64,000 bases of DNA from Dechloromonas denitrificans (GCF_020510685.1 NZ_CP075185.1:186001-250000); one strand, 5' to 3'; shown: positions 35,337 through 46,623, counted from the first letter of the stretch. The notes: generated by a model from the sequence alone, not told the origin. Made by a program: numbers and translations.

Positions 35337-36629
35337 CTAAACAAAACGCGCGACGAAGGAATTGGTGTACAAGGCCGGCAAATCGATCCACACCCGGTGC
35401 CCGCTGCCCGGGGCGACGGTGATCGGCTGGCCGGCCTTGTTTTCCATGCGGCTCAGCAATGAAATGTGGTTGCCGGACGGATGCACGCATTCGATACGGT
35501 CGCCGACGCTGAAGCGGTTCTTGACGACGATTTCCATCAGGCCGCGCGCCGCGTCAAAACCGATTGCATCGCCCACGTAGAGGCTGCGGTCCGATTCGGA
35601 ATGGCCGCGCAGGTAGTTCTGATAATCGGCATCGTGGTGGCGCTGGTAGAAGCCGTCGGTGTAGCCGCGGTTGGCCAGTCCGTCGAGTTCGCGCAGCAGC
35701 GAAGGGTCGAGCGGCTTGCCGGCGACTGCGTCGTCGATTGCCTGACGATAGGACTGGGCGGTGCGCGCGACGTAGTAGGCGCTCTTGGTCCGTCCCTCGA
35801 TCTTCAGCGAGTCGATGCCGATCTCGACCAGGCGCTGGACATGCTCGATGGCGCGCAGGTCCTTCGAATTCATGATGTAGGTGCCGTGCTCGTCTTCCTC
35901 GATCGGCATCAGCTCGCCCGGACGCTGTCTTTCCTCGAGCAGGATTTCCTGCTCGGGATGGCTGTAGAACGACACGGGCTGATTCGTCGCCACGCCGGGG
36001 TTATCCGAGGTCGATACCTTGTAGTCCCAGCGGCAGGAGTTGGTGCAGCTGCCCTGGTTCGGGTCGCGGTGGTTGAAGTAGCCGGAGAGCAGGCAGCGGC
36101 CGGAATAGGCGATGCACAGCGCGCCATGGATGAAGACTTCGAGTTCGATGTCCGGGCATTGCTGGCGGATCTCAGCCACTTCGTCGAGCGACAGCTCGCG
36201 CGACAGGATGATGCGGGTCAGTCCGAGTTTTTTCCAGAAGCGTACCGCCGCCCAGTTCACCGTGTTCGACTGGACCGACAGATGCACCGCCTGTTCCGGC
36301 CAGGTTTCGCGGACCATGTCGATCAGTCCGGGGTCGGACATGATCAGCGCGTCCGGTTTCAGGGCGACGACCGGCGCCATGTCGGCCAGGTAGGTGGCGA
36401 GCTTGGCGTTGTGCGGGAAGATGTTGCTGACGACGAAAAACTGCTTGCCGCGGGCATGCGCTTCGTCGATCCCTTCCTTCAGCGCAGCGACCGTGCCGAA
36501 CTCGTTATTGCGCACGCGCAGGCTGTAGCGCGGCTGGCCGGCATAGATCGCATCGGCGCCGAAATCGAAGGCGGTGCGCATCATCTGGATCGAGCCGGCA
36601 GGGGCTAGGAGTTCGGGGGCTTTGAGCAT
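35337..36629 (-). CDS. trhP: U32-family tRNA hydroxylation protein TrhP (YegQ)
   Basis: This 430-residue protein has the U32 signature EVFIHGALCIAYSGRCLLSGY, a four-cysteine iron-sulfur region (GSCTNSCRW and others) and LKIEGRTKSAYYVA. Length and C-terminal beta-barrel extension match TrhP/YegQ, which uses prephenate-derived chemistry with partner proteins to form 5-hydroxyuridine at tRNA wobble U34. The start is chosen at MLKAPELLAPAGS (36629); longer upstream readings are antisense to rng. It is divergent from rng with a 36-bp gap. Confidence 0.9.
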   Translation of the reverse strand: MLKAPELLAPAGSIQMMRTAFDFGADAIYAGQPRYSLRVRNNEFGTVAALKEGIDEAHARGKQFFVVSNIFPHNAKLATYLADMAPVVALKPDALIMSDPGLIDMVRETWPEQAVHLSVQSNTVNWAAVRFWKKLGLTRIILSRELSLDEVAEIRQQCPDIELEVFIHGALCIAYSGRCLLSGYFNHRDPNQGSCTNSCRWDYKVSTSDNPGVATNQPVSFYSHPEQEILLEERQRPGELMPIEEDEHGTYIMNSKDLRAIEHVQRLVEIGIDSLKIEGRTKSAYYVARTAQSYRQAIDDAVAGKPLDPSLLRELDGLANRGYTDGFYQRHHDADYQNYLRGHSESDRSLYVGDAIGFDAARGLMEIVVKNRFSVGDRIECVHPSGNHISLLSRMENKAGQPITVAPGSGHRVWIDLPALYTNSFVARFV

Positions 36630-36665
36630 AGTAGAATCAGGCAAAACCTTGGATTCTATCCCCTC

Positions 36666-38117
36666 ATGTCCGAAGAAATACTGATCAATTTCACACCGCA
36701 GGAAACCCGCGTTGCCGTGATGCAACAAGGTGTGGTCCAGGAACTGCATATCGAGCGCACGGCGAGCCGTGGCCTGGTCGGCAATGTTTATCTCGGCCGC
36801 ATCTGTCGCATCCTGCCCGGCATGCAGTCGGCATTCATCGATGTCGGCCTGGATCGCACGGCCTTCCTGCATGTGGCGGATATCTGGCAGCCGCGCGAAA
36901 CGACGACCGAGCGGCCGATCGAGAAAATTCTTTTCGACGGCCAGAGCATCGTCGTCCAGGTCGTCAAGGATCCGATCGGCACCAAGGGGGCCCGACTGTC
37001 GACGCAGATTTCGATCGCCGGGCGGATGCTGGTTTACCTGCCGCAGGAAAAACATATCGGTATTTCGCAACGCATCGAAGCGGAGTCCGAGCGCGAAGCG
37101 CTACGCGAAAGGATCACCCGGCTGGTCCCGGCCGATGAAACCGGGGGCTTCATTGTCCGGACGATGGCCGAAAATGCCAGCGACGAGGAATTCGCCACCG
37201 ACATCGCCTACCTGCGCAAAATCTGGGCCGATATCAGGGACAAGGCGCGCACCTGCGCGCCGCCCTGCGTCCTCTATCAGGAGCTTTCGCTGAGCCAGCG
37301 CGTGCTGCGCGATTTCGTCAATCCGGAAACGGCGCGCATGGTCATCGACTCCCGCGAAAATTTCCAGAAACTGAGTGCCTTTGCCCAGGAGTTCACGCCC
37401 GCCGTCCTGCCGCTGCTCGACCATTACACCGGCCAGCGCCCCTTGTTCGACCTGCACGGCGTCGAGGAGGAAATCCAGAAAGCGCTGGCCCGCCGCGTCG
37501 ACCTGAAATCGGGCGGCTACCTGATCATCGACCAGACCGAGGCGATGACGACCATCGACGTCAATACCGGCGGCTTTGTCGGCGTCCGCAACTTCGACGA
37601 CACGATCTTCAAGACCAACCTCGAAGCGGCGGTCACCATCGCCCGCCAGCTAAGATTGCGGAACCTCGGCGGCATAATCATTGTCGATTTCATCGACATG
37701 GAGAACGAGGAACACAAGAAAGCCGTGCTCGACGAATTCAACAAGGCGCTGGCCCGCGACCACACCCGGCTGACGGTAAACGGCTTCACCGCCCTCGGTC
37801 TGGTCGAAATGACCCGCAAGCGGACGCGCGAGTCGCTGGCCCATGTGCTGTGCCAGCCTTGCCCGACCTGCGGTGGACGCGGCGAGGTCAAGACGGCGCG
37901 CACCGTGGCCTATGAAATTCTCCGCGAACTGCTGCGCGAGGCGCGCCAGTTCAATGCCCGTGAATACCGCATCCTGGCAGGGCCGGCGGTCGTCGACCTG
38001 TTTCTCGACGAAGAGTCGCAGTCGCTGGCCATGCTATCCGATTTCATCGGCAAGGCCGTTTCGCTGCAGTCCGAACCGAGCTACTCACCCGAGCAGTACG
38101 ACATCGTCCTGATGTAA
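36666..38117 (+). CDS. rng: ribonuclease G
   Basis: This 483-residue protein has an S1-like RNA-binding domain (GNVYLGRICRILPGMQSAFIDVG), RNase E/G catalytic residues in DVNTGGF and IIIVDFIDM, and the zinc-link CPTCGGRG. Length fits RNase G (no long C-terminal scaffold as in RNase E). It trims 16S rRNA 5' ends and decays some mRNAs. The start is ATG 36666 after TCTATCCCCTC, with no strong ribosome site. Confidence 0.95.
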   Translation: MSEEILINFTPQETRVAVMQQGVVQELHIERTASRGLVGNVYLGRICRILPGMQSAFIDVGLDRTAFLHVADIWQPRETTTERPIEKILFDGQSIVVQVVKDPIGTKGARLSTQISIAGRMLVYLPQEKHIGISQRIEAESEREALRERITRLVPADETGGFIVRTMAENASDEEFATDIAYLRKIWADIRDKARTCAPPCVLYQELSLSQRVLRDFVNPETARMVIDSRENFQKLSAFAQEFTPAVLPLLDHYTGQRPLFDLHGVEEEIQKALARRVDLKSGGYLIIDQTEAMTTIDVNTGGFVGVRNFDDTIFKTNLEAAVTIARQLRLRNLGGIIIVDFIDMENEEHKKAVLDEFNKALARDHTRLTVNGFTALGLVEMTRKRTRESLAHVLCQPCPTCGGRGEVKTARTVAYEILRELLREARQFNAREYRILAGPAVVDLFLDEESQSLAMLSDFIGKAVSLQSEPSYSPEQYDIVLM

Positions 38118-38135
38118 TGACCATGAAGGAGACCC

Positions 38136-39014
38136 ATGATGAACCCCAATCCGGAATTCGACAGTCTTGTCCCGGCGCAATTCTTTGACCGGCGGAGTTT
38201 TCTCGTGACCAGCCTGGGTGCCGGTTTCGCGCTGGCCGTCCAGCCGGTGATGGCCCAGACGGCGATCCGGACCGACGACAGCGGTCTGCTGGCCGGCGAA
38301 ATCAAGGTGCCGGTCAAGGATGGCGAGATGGTGGCCTATCGCGCGCTGCCCAAGGGGGCGAGCAAGGCGCCGGTGGTGCTGGTCGTCTCCGAGATTTTCG
38401 GCGTTCATGAATACATCAAGGACACCTGCCGCCGCCTGGCCAAGGCCGGTTACTGCGCCATCGCCCCCGAACTCTTCGCCCGCCAGGGTGACCCGCGCGG
38501 CATCGACAGCATTCCCGACATCCTGGCCAAAATCGTCTACAAGACGCCCGACGCCCAGGTCATGAGCGATCTCGATGCCTGTGTCGCCTGGGCCGCCAGT
38601 AAGGGGGCCGACACCAACCGGCTGGCGATTACCGGCTTCTGCTGGGGCGGCCGGATCAGCTGGCTGTACAGCGCGCACAATCCGCAACTGAAGGCCGCGG
38701 CGGCCTGGTATGGCCGCCTGGTCGGTGGTGCCAGCGAGATCACGCCGAAGCAGCCGATGGATCTGGTCGGCCAGTTGCTGGCTCCGGTGCTCGGTCTGTA
38801 TGGCGGGCTGGATACCGGCATCCCGCTTGAAACGGTCGAGAGCATGGAAAAGGCGCTGAAACAGGGGAGCGCCGCCGCCAAGGTTTCCGAGATTCATGTT
38901 TATGACAACGCCCCGCATGCCTTCCATGCCGACTACCGGCCCAGCTACCGCAAGGAAGAAGCCGAGGACGGCTGGCAGCGCATGCTGGCCTGGTTCCGCA
39001 AGAGCGGTGTGTGA
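38136..39014 (+). CDS. dienelactone hydrolase family protein with Tat-like signal
   Basis: This 292-residue protein starts with a twin-arginine-like signal ([18 protein letters not shown], cleavage probably after VMA). An alpha/beta-hydrolase of the dienelactone hydrolase family follows, with nucleophile C in GFCWGGR, catalytic D in GGLDTGIP and H in APHAFHAD. In chloroaromatic pathways such enzymes open dienelactones, but exported DLH-like proteins are widespread and their substrates mostly unknown. GAAGGAGACCC precedes ATG 38136. It follows rng by 18 bp and could be cotranscribed. Confidence 0.88.
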   Translation: MMNPNPEFDSLVPAQFFDRRSFLVTSLGAGFALAVQPVMAQTAIRTDDSGLLAGEIKVPVKDGEMVAYRALPKGASKAPVVLVVSEIFGVHEYIKDTCRRLAKAGYCAIAPELFARQGDPRGIDSIPDILAKIVYKTPDAQVMSDLDACVAWAASKGADTNRLAITGFCWGGRISWLYSAHNPQLKAAAAWYGRLVGGASEITPKQPMDLVGQLLAPVLGLYGGLDTGIPLETVESMEKALKQGSAAAKVSEIHVYDNAPHAFHADYRPSYRKEEAEDGWQRMLAWFRKSGV

Positions 39015-39077
39015 CACTAATTTCGCGGCTGCGCGGCGTGCCTTCGTGCTACGCTTCGCGCCTCGAAAAGACAATGT

Positions 39078-39500
39078 ATGACCATGACGACTGCCGAACC
39101 GACTGCAACCAAACCGATCGATGCCCGGGCCCTGCTCAAGGACCTGCAAAACCGCTTCGATGTTTTCCGTAACCACAGCCCGCTGGCCATCGGTATCGAC
39201 AAACAGGTGTTTGCCCAGTTGCCGGAGCTGGAAAAGAAGGCGCTGCGCCTGGCCATGCGCAGCCACACCATCTCGACCCGCTACCTGAAGGAAATGGAAA
39301 AGGGAACGGTCCGCCTGAATCTGGATGGCACGCCGGCCGGCGAAGTCACCGACGAAAACCGTCAGCACGCTGCCGAGCTGCTGCGCGAGCGCTTCAAGAA
39401 GCAGGTCGAACAGCGCAAGGCAGCCGAAGCGGCGGCCAAGGCGGAACAGGTGCGGGCGGCAAAGCTGAGTCAGCTGGCCGAAAAATTCGGTCGCAAATAA
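39078..39500 (+). CDS. ProQ/FinO-domain RNA-binding protein
   Basis: This 140-residue basic protein has a ProQ/FinO core: PLAIGIDKQVFAQLPELEKKALRLAMRSHTISTRYLKEM, then RLNLDGTPAGEVTDENR. A lysine/alanine-rich C-terminal helix follows (QRKAAEAAAKAEQVRAAKL). Such proteins chaperone small RNAs and mRNA 3' ends. The start is uncertain between ATG 39078 and ATG 39084. A strong terminator follows at 39550. Confidence 0.88.
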   Translation: MTMTTAEPTATKPIDARALLKDLQNRFDVFRNHSPLAIGIDKQVFAQLPELEKKALRLAMRSHTISTRYLKEMEKGTVRLNLDGTPAGEVTDENRQHAAELLRERFKKQVEQRKAAEAAAKAEQVRAAKLSQLAEKFGRK

Positions 39501-39549
39501 GGGTTAGCGCCGGCTTTTGCTCTGTTCCGGCCGAGCAAGCCAGTCAGTA

Positions 39550-39583
39550 AAAGGCCAGTCATTTTGACTGGCCTTTCGTTTTT
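39550..39583. terminator. bidirectional rho-independent terminator
   Basis: AAAGGCCAGTC, loop ATTTT, GACTGGCCTTT forms a perfect 11-bp stem, followed by CGTTTTT on the plus strand and flanked by A residues on the other side. It lies between the convergent ProQ-like and GGDEF/EAL genes and can serve both. Confidence 0.88.
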
Positions 39584-39609
39584 CAGAACGCATCGCCCGG
39601 TCGGGCAAA

Positions 39610-42600
39610 TCAACGCTGCTCGACAAATTTCTCGAAGTCGGCGAGCGGCAAGGGGCGGCTGAAGAAATAACCTTGATAGGCATGGCAGCCGGCGTCGGCC
39701 AGGAAGTCGCGCTGCGCTTTCGTTTCAACCCCTTCGGCGATCACCCCGAGGCCAAGGCTCTGGGCCAGCGCGACGACGGTTTTGGCAATCGCCGCATCGT
39801 TCGGGTCGATCAGCACGTCGCGGACGAAGGACTGATCGATCTTCAACTGGTCGAGCGGCAAGCGCTTGAGGTAGGACAGCGAGGAGTAGCCGGTGCCGAA
39901 GTCATCGAGCGAGAAGCCGACGCCCTTGGCTTTCAGTGCGGACATTTTCTCGATGATCGCCTCGACGTTATCGACCAGCAGGCTTTCGGTCAGCTCCAGC
40001 TTCAAGTGCTGCGGATTGGCGCCGCTCTCGTCCAGAACGCCGAGGACCTGCTCGACGAAGTCGGCCTGGTGCAGTTGATGGGCGCTGACATTGACCGCCA
40101 GCGTCAGATGCGCCATGTCGGCCCGGCGCGCCCAGGTCGCCAATTGCCGGCAGGCCGTTTCCAGAACCCACTGGCCGAGCGGCAGGATCAGCCCGGATTC
40201 TTCCGCCAGCGGAATGAAATCGGCCGGCGACACCATGCCGCGCCGCGGGTGCTGCCAGCGGACGAGGACTTCCGCCCCGGTCAGGCGGTCATCATCGGCC
40301 ATCTGGGCCTGGTAATGGAGCAGGAACTGGCCGTCCGCCAGCGCCCGCCGCAGATCGCCTTCGAGCGCCGCCCGTTCCTTGGCGGCGATCTCCATCGCCG
40401 GGTCGAAGAAGCGAAACGTATTGCGCCCCGCCGACTTGGCCTTGTACATCGAGAGATCGCTCTGCTTCATCAACTCGTCGATCGGTGTCCGGGCGCCATT
40501 GAACAAGGTGGCGCCAATGCTCGCCGTGCTGTGATGGCCAACGTCGCCGAGCTGGTAAATCTGGTTGAGCGCGGCAAGTATTTTCTCGGCAACCGTCTCG
40601 GTGCCATTGACGGCCTCCCGCTCATTGCCGCTCAGGCCGGAGAGAATCACGACGAATTCGTCGCCGCCCAGGCGGGCGACCGAGTCGCCTTCGCGCACAC
40701 AGCTCAGCAGTCGCTGGGCGACTTGCTTGAGGAGCAGGTCGCCGACCTCGTGACCGAGCGTGTCGTTGAGCGTCTTGAAATTGTCCAGGTCGAGGAAGAG
40801 CAAGGCGCAGTAGTTGCCGCTACGGGCGCTGCTCCGCTGCGCCTGCTTCAAGCGATCGAGCAGCAGTGTGCGGTTGGGCAAGCCGGTCAACTGGTCAAAG
40901 AATGCCAGCGCCTCGATTTTTTCTTCGGCCTGCTTGCGTTCGGTAATGTCGTGGTGCGTGCCGATGTAATGCGTGACGACGCCATCATCACGCTTGACGG
41001 CCGTAATGGTCAGCCATTTGGGGAAAATTTCGCCATTCTTGCGGCGGTCCCAGACCTCGCCTTGCCAGCCGCCGGTGCGGCCGATGGTCTCCCACATCGC
41101 GCGATAAAAATCCTTGTCCTGACGTCCGGAATGGAGCAGGCGCGGTGTCTGGCCCAGCACCTCCTCGGTGCTGTAGCCGGTGTTCTCGATGAAGGCCCTG
41201 TTTACCCGCAGAATCACCCGGTTGGCATCGGTGACGATCATGCTTTGTTGCGACTCGAAGGCGACCGCCGCAATGCGCAGATCGTCCTCGGCCTGCTTGC
41301 GTTCGGTGATATCGTGAATGATCGAGAACAGCAGGGTGCGTCCGCCCATTTCCATCGGTGTCGCATGCACCTCGACATCGCGGATCTCGCCCGACGCGAG
41401 GCGGTGGCGGAACTGGAAATAGTTACGCTCCTCTTTCATCGCCCGCTGCCTGTCCTCGGCAATGCTGGCCGCCGGCAGGGTGTTGATGTTGCTAATCGGC
41501 ATCCCGGTCAGTTGCGCCGATGAATAACCGTAATAAGCGGCGGCCGCCTTGTTGGCTTCCTTGATGGACCCGGTGGCCGGATCGATGATCAGCATCGCCG
41601 AGGAATTTTTCTCGAAAAAATTGCGGAAACGCGCCTCGCTCTCGATCAGCGCCTCCTCCCTTTGCCGCACCGTTTCGAGCAAGCGATTGAAGCCGCCGAT
41701 CAATTGCCCGACTTCGTCCTGACGGGCGATAGGCAAGGGCCGCAGCGGCTGATCCTTCTCGGCCAGGCTGGCCAATGTCTTAATGGTCGCCAGCATCGGG
41801 GCCAGTTGCCGTCGCAACATCCACCAGGTCAGGAGGCCGGCCAGCACGGTGAGCAGGATCGTCGCCCCGATCATCCGCTGCTGCATGGCGCGAATTGGGG
41901 CAAATGCTTCGGCGGTGGGCAAAGCGGCGACCACGAGCCAGTTGGCGATCGGGATGCGGCGCGCCGATGCGAGTATTTCGGTGCCAAACGGATCGACGGT
42001 GACCGCCGTTTCATCATCGCCGGCAAGGTGTCGGTCGACCAGCGCGTTGACGCCGGGGGGCGGAAGCGACTGCATGATGTGCGCCTTGCCGCTGCCGGTG
42101 ATGATCAGTCTGGCGCTCGGCTCTTGAAGAAGGTAGTAGCCGCTTCTGCCGTAGTGGTTCTCGGTAATCTGATCGAGGAAGTTCGGCGTGCTCAGGTTGG
42201 TTATCCCGCTCAGGACGCCGACGACGCCGCCCTCGGCATCGAGAATGGGGACCAGCATCGTGAAAATCGGGGCGCGCAGCTTTTTCCCCATCACCGGTCG
42301 GGCGATCATCGCTTTCCCCTCGCGCAGCACGGTGGCTACGCTCTCGACGTCCTGATAGTTGACGCCGATTCGTCCGGCTGTCCGAGGTACATCGGCAATT
42401 GCGGTGCCGGTGCGATCGAGGACGGCGATGCCGCCATTGAACTGGTTTTGCAGAACCGGGCGCTGTTCGAGGAAGTCCTGAATAGTCGTCGGGCCGCTCA
42501 GTACCGTTGGGCTGATGATTTTCGCCGTTGCCTTCAGGGCGCTTAGGCGATCCCCGAGTTCACGATTAATCTCGGCGGCGATGAAGGTAACCGTCGAAAC

Positions 42601-42750
42601 CTGCTGCTCGCCGAGCAGGCGTTGCATGTCGTTGTGCAGCATCTGGCTGGCGTACAAGGCAAGCGTCCACAGGCCGCCGAGGAAAATGGCCAGCGTGAAG
42701 AGGGTTGCCCGGGTCTTGAGCGACCAGTTCTGAAAAATACTCAAGTTCAT
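39610..42750 (-). CDS. membrane sensor with dCache, HAMP, two PAS, GGDEF and EAL domains
   Basis: This protein of about 1046 residues has an N-terminal membrane helix (about 13-34), a periplasmic Cache-type sensor up to about 275 and a second helix (ATILLTVLAGLLTWWML). HAMP, two PAS-PAC units (each ending near HDITERKQAE), GGDEF (ARLGGDEFVV) and EAL domains follow. The EAL motif reads EVL (GAEVLVRW); DDFGTGYSS and other catalytic blocks are intact, so both synthesis and hydrolysis of cyclic di-GMP are conceivable. ATG 42750 is chosen, but a GTG four codons upstream is possible. The external ligand is unknown. Confidence 0.9.
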   Translation of the reverse strand: MNLSIFQNWSLKTRATLFTLAIFLGGLWTLALYASQMLHNDMQRLLGEQQVSTVTFIAAEINRELGDRLSALKATAKIISPTVLSGPTTIQDFLEQRPVLQNQFNGGIAVLDRTGTAIADVPRTAGRIGVNYQDVESVATVLREGKAMIARPVMGKKLRAPIFTMLVPILDAEGGVVGVLSGITNLSTPNFLDQITENHYGRSGYYLLQEPSARLIITGSGKAHIMQSLPPPGVNALVDRHLAGDDETAVTVDPFGTEILASARRIPIANWLVVAALPTAEAFAPIRAMQQRMIGATILLTVLAGLLTWWMLRRQLAPMLATIKTLASLAEKDQPLRPLPIARQDEVGQLIGGFNRLLETVRQREEALIESEARFRNFFEKNSSAMLIIDPATGSIKEANKAAAAYYGYSSAQLTGMPISNINTLPAASIAEDRQRAMKEERNYFQFRHRLASGEIRDVEVHATPMEMGGRTLLFSIIHDITERKQAEDDLRIAAVAFESQQSMIVTDANRVILRVNRAFIENTGYSTEEVLGQTPRLLHSGRQDKDFYRAMWETIGRTGGWQGEVWDRRKNGEIFPKWLTITAVKRDDGVVTHYIGTHHDITERKQAEEKIEALAFFDQLTGLPNRTLLLDRLKQAQRSSARSGNYCALLFLDLDNFKTLNDTLGHEVGDLLLKQVAQRLLSCVREGDSVARLGGDEFVVILSGLSGNEREAVNGTETVAEKILAALNQIYQLGDVGHHSTASIGATLFNGARTPIDELMKQSDLSMYKAKSAGRNTFRFFDPAMEIAAKERAALEGDLRRALADGQFLLHYQAQMADDDRLTGAEVLVRWQHPRRGMVSPADFIPLAEESGLILPLGQWVLETACRQLATWARRADMAHLTLAVNVSAHQLHQADFVEQVLGVLDESGANPQHLKLELTESLLVDNVEAIIEKMSALKAKGVGFSLDDFGTGYSSLSYLKRLPLDQLKIDQSFVRDVLIDPNDAAIAKTVVALAQSLGLGVIAEGVETKAQRDFLADAGCHAYQGYFFSRPLPLADFEKFVEQR

Positions 42751-42987
42751 GCAGACGTTCACCGTTGATGAGCTTGCTCTACCTGTTGCGATAAAGCCTT
42801 GTTGATCCAATGCACGGCACGGATGTTACGGAGCATACCCGTCAAAGACCGATGGCGCCGCTCGTTTTCGGTGAATGTCCGCACTATGGATTGTGGTTTG
42901 GCTGACGACCACGCCGGAAACAAGCAGTCCAAAAAATGGACAAAGAAAAAGGCCAACCTGACGATTGGCCTTTATCCGGTGAATTCT

Positions 42988-43063
42988 TGGTGGGGCGCGA
43001 CAGATTCGAACTGTCGACCTACGGATTAAGAGTCCGCTGCTCTACCAACTGAGCTAGCGCCCC
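42988..43063 (-). tRNA. tRNA-Lys (CTT anticodon)
   Basis: The reverse complement folds into a 76-nt tRNA with acceptor GGGGCGC/GCGCCCC and encoded CCA. The anticodon loop is CTCTTAA on stem GCGGA/TCCGT, giving anticodon CTT, and the T-arm is GTTCGAATC. It reads lysine AAG codons. Confidence 0.95.
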
Positions 43064-43080
43064 AAGATTCCTTCTGCGAC

Positions 43081-43156
43081 TGGTGGGTCGGCCGAGATTC
43101 GAACTCGGGACCAACGGATTAAAAGTCCGCTGCTCTACCGACTGAGCTACCGACCC
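43081..43156 (-). tRNA. tRNA-Lys (TTT anticodon)
   Basis: The reverse complement gives a 76-nt tRNA with acceptor GGGTCGG/CCGACCC, encoded CCA and anticodon loop CTTTTAA, i.e. TTT. It lies 17 bp upstream of the CTT gene on the same strand; the two share anticodon-stem sequence, fitting a tandem duplication followed by anticodon change, and are probably cotranscribed. Confidence 0.95.
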
Positions 43157-43292
43157 GCCGAGGGAGCGCGAATTATATAGATGGGGTAAACCGGCGTCAA
43201 CGAAATTGCTGTTTGTCGACAATTGTTCGTGAAAAAGCCTGAAAAAATCGGGCTATTCCAGGTTGCCGGTGCTTCGTGCCGCCAATCTTGGG

Positions 43293-44117
43293 TCAGGCGA
43301 GTCGCTGGCATATCTCGGTGGTCAGTGCCGACTGGTTCATGCAATAGAAATGCAGACCGGGGGCGCCGCCCTTGAGCAGGCGTTCGCACAACTCAGTGAC
43401 GACATCGAGACCGAAGGCACGAATCGACTCGGCATCGTCGCCATAGCTTTCAAATTTCTTGCGCATCCAGCGCGGGATGTCGGCACCGCAGGCATCCGAG
43501 AAACGGGCCAGCTTGGTGAACCCGGCGATCGGCATGATGCCCGGCACGATCGGTATCGTGACGCCCAGCGCCCGCGCTTCATCGACGAAATGGAAATAGG
43601 CGTCGGCGTTGTAGAAATACTGGGTGATGGCCGAGTTGGCGCCGGCCTTGACCTTGCGGGCGAAGGCTTCGAGGTCATCCTTCGGGCTGCGGGCCTGCGG
43701 GTGCCACTCCGGGTAGGCGGCGACTTCGATGCTGAACCAGTCGCCGGTTTCGGCCCGGATGAATTCGACCAGTTCGTTGGCGTAGCGGAACTCGCCGGCT
43801 TCGGCCATGCCTGAGGGCAGGTCGCCGCGCAGCGCAACGGTACGTTTGATGCCGGCCGCCTTGTACTCGCCGAGGATTTCGCGAATGCTGTCGCGCGTCG
43901 AACCGATGCACGACAGGTGGGGCGCCGCATCGAAGCCTTCGGTGGCGATTTCCTTGACGACGGAGAACGTGCGTTCCCGGGTCGAGCCGCCGGCGCCATA
44001 GGTTACCGAAAAGAAGGCGGGTTTCAGTTTGGCCAGCTCGCCGCGCACGGTACGCAGCTTGTCTACGCCTTCCGGCGTTTGCGGCGGGAAAAACTCGATG
44101 GAGATTTCAGGGTTCAT
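43293..44117 (-). CDS. metF: methylenetetrahydrofolate reductase
   Basis: This 274-residue TIM-barrel flavoprotein has ISIEFFPPQT at the start with the catalytic glutamate. SVTYGAGGSTRERT, HLSCIGSTRDSIREIL, ALRGDLPSG and QYFYNADAYFHFVDEA are conserved MetF blocks. It makes 5-methyltetrahydrofolate for methionine synthesis. ATG 44117 overlaps the upstream gene by four bases. It is the last gene of the ahcY operon, so it falls under the SAH riboswitch. Confidence 0.95.
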   Translation of the reverse strand: MNPEISIEFFPPQTPEGVDKLRTVRGELAKLKPAFFSVTYGAGGSTRERTFSVVKEIATEGFDAAPHLSCIGSTRDSIREILGEYKAAGIKRTVALRGDLPSGMAEAGEFRYANELVEFIRAETGDWFSIEVAAYPEWHPQARSPKDDLEAFARKVKAGANSAITQYFYNADAYFHFVDEARALGVTIPIVPGIMPIAGFTKLARFSDACGADIPRWMRKKFESYGDDAESIRAFGLDVVTELCERLLKGGAPGLHFYCMNQSALTTEICQRLA

Positions 44118-44857
44118 TTGTTCAACCAGATGAAAAATTCGCGGTTGCCGTCGCCGCCGGTAATCGGGCTGTCGAGCCAAGCGCGGACGGTGAGGCCAAG
44201 GTTTTGGGCGCAGTTCCGGAGCTTGCTTTCGACTTCGGCAAAAAGTGTCGAGTCGCGGACGATGCCGCCGCGGGCGACCTTGCCAAAGCCGACCTCGAAC
44301 TGCGGCTTGACCAGCATCAGCAGGTCGCCGTGGTCGGCCAGCAGAGCCGGTAGTTGCGGCAGGATCAGGGTCAGCGAGATGAAGGAGAGGTCGCCGACGA
44401 TCAGGTCGAAACCGGCTGGCGGGAACGCTTCGCCGAGATCGTCGGGGCTCAGCGCCCGGCAGTTGATGCCTTCGAAGCTGGTGACGCGTTGATCGGCGAG
44501 TAGACGAGGATGCAACTGGTCGTGACCGACGTCGACGCCGACCACATGGCGCGCCCCGGATTGCAGGAGGCGATCGGTAAAACCGCCGGTCGATTGGCCG
44601 ACGTCGAGACAGGTCTTGCCGGCGATGGCAATGCCGGTTTCGCCCAGGGCGCCAGCCAGCTTCAGGCCGCCGCGCGAGACGTAGCGGTCGTCGGGGTCGC
44701 TGGTCACGGTCAGCGGTGTATTGGCGGCCAATTCCTGCGACTGTTTGCTGATCACCCCGCCCGCCCAGCTGACGCGCCCGGCAGCAATCAATCGTTGCGC
44801 AGCGGTGCGCGACACGGCGAGGCCGGACTCGACCAGCAGCTGATCGGCCCGCGGCAT
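44114..44857 (-). CDS. TlyA-like rRNA 2'-O-methyltransferase (S4 plus FtsJ domains)
   Basis: This 247-residue protein has an N-terminal S4 RNA-binding domain (RADQLLVESGLAVSRTAAQRLI) and an FtsJ-like methyltransferase domain with SAM site CLDVGQSTGGFTDRLL. The K-D-K-E catalytic set is in SRGGLKL, VGDLSFISL, LVKPQFE and a C-terminal glutamate. TlyA-type proteins methylate ribosomal RNA cytidines, and some are labelled hemolysins for historical reasons. Placement in a SAH-recycling operon is sensible since it produces SAH. Confidence 0.88.
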   Translation of the reverse strand: MPRADQLLVESGLAVSRTAAQRLIAAGRVSWAGGVISKQSQELAANTPLTVTSDPDDRYVSRGGLKLAGALGETGIAIAGKTCLDVGQSTGGFTDRLLQSGARHVVGVDVGHDQLHPRLLADQRVTSFEGINCRALSPDDLGEAFPPAGFDLIVGDLSFISLTLILPQLPALLADHGDLLMLVKPQFEVGFGKVARGGIVRDSTLFAEVESKLRNCAQNLGLTVRAWLDSPITGGDGNREFFIWLNK

Positions 44858-45207
44858 CAGGGTTTCCTGGCTGAAAAGAACAGGCTGCTGAGGATCCAGG
44901 AGATCAGGCTATAGACGATGGAGCCGAGCAGCGCTGGCCAGAAGCCGCCGACATTGAAGCCGTCGACCAGATTGCCGGCCAACTGGAAGAGCAGGGCGTT
45001 GATCACGAAAATGAACAGGCCCATGGTCAGCAGGGTGACCGGCAAGGTCAGCAGGATGAGCAGCGGCCGCAGCACGGCGTTGATCAACCCGAGCACGAGC
45101 GCCACCATCAGCGCCGTGCCGAAGCTCGCCACCTGAACCGAAGGCACCACATAAGGCAGCACCAGCAAGGCCAGTGCATTGACGATCCAGATGGCGAGCA
45201 GGCGCAT
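44857..45207 (-). CDS. phage-holin-family/YvlD-like four-helix membrane protein
   Basis: This 116-residue membrane protein has four hydrophobic helices and the LINAVLRPLLILLTLPVTLLTMGLF core of the PF04020 (YvlD) family. Its role is not known despite the holin-like name. It starts three bases downstream of the ahcY stop and ends one base into the methyltransferase gene, so it belongs to the riboswitch operon. Confidence 0.85.
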   Translation of the reverse strand: MRLLAIWIVNALALLVLPYVVPSVQVASFGTALMVALVLGLINAVLRPLLILLTLPVTLLTMGLFIFVINALLFQLAGNLVDGFNVGGFWPALLGSIVYSLISWILSSLFFSARKP

Positions 45208-45210
45208 GGC

Positions 45211-46623
<1,413 letters not shown>

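Noticed and set aside
39673..41523. 616-codon plus-strand open frame opposite the GGDEF/EAL gene
   Set aside because: It is the mirror of a strongly coding gene with clear domains on the minus strand, and it has no recognisable domain itself.
42990..43222. Small open frames across the tRNA genes
   Set aside because: They read through folded tRNA sequence and are chance frames.
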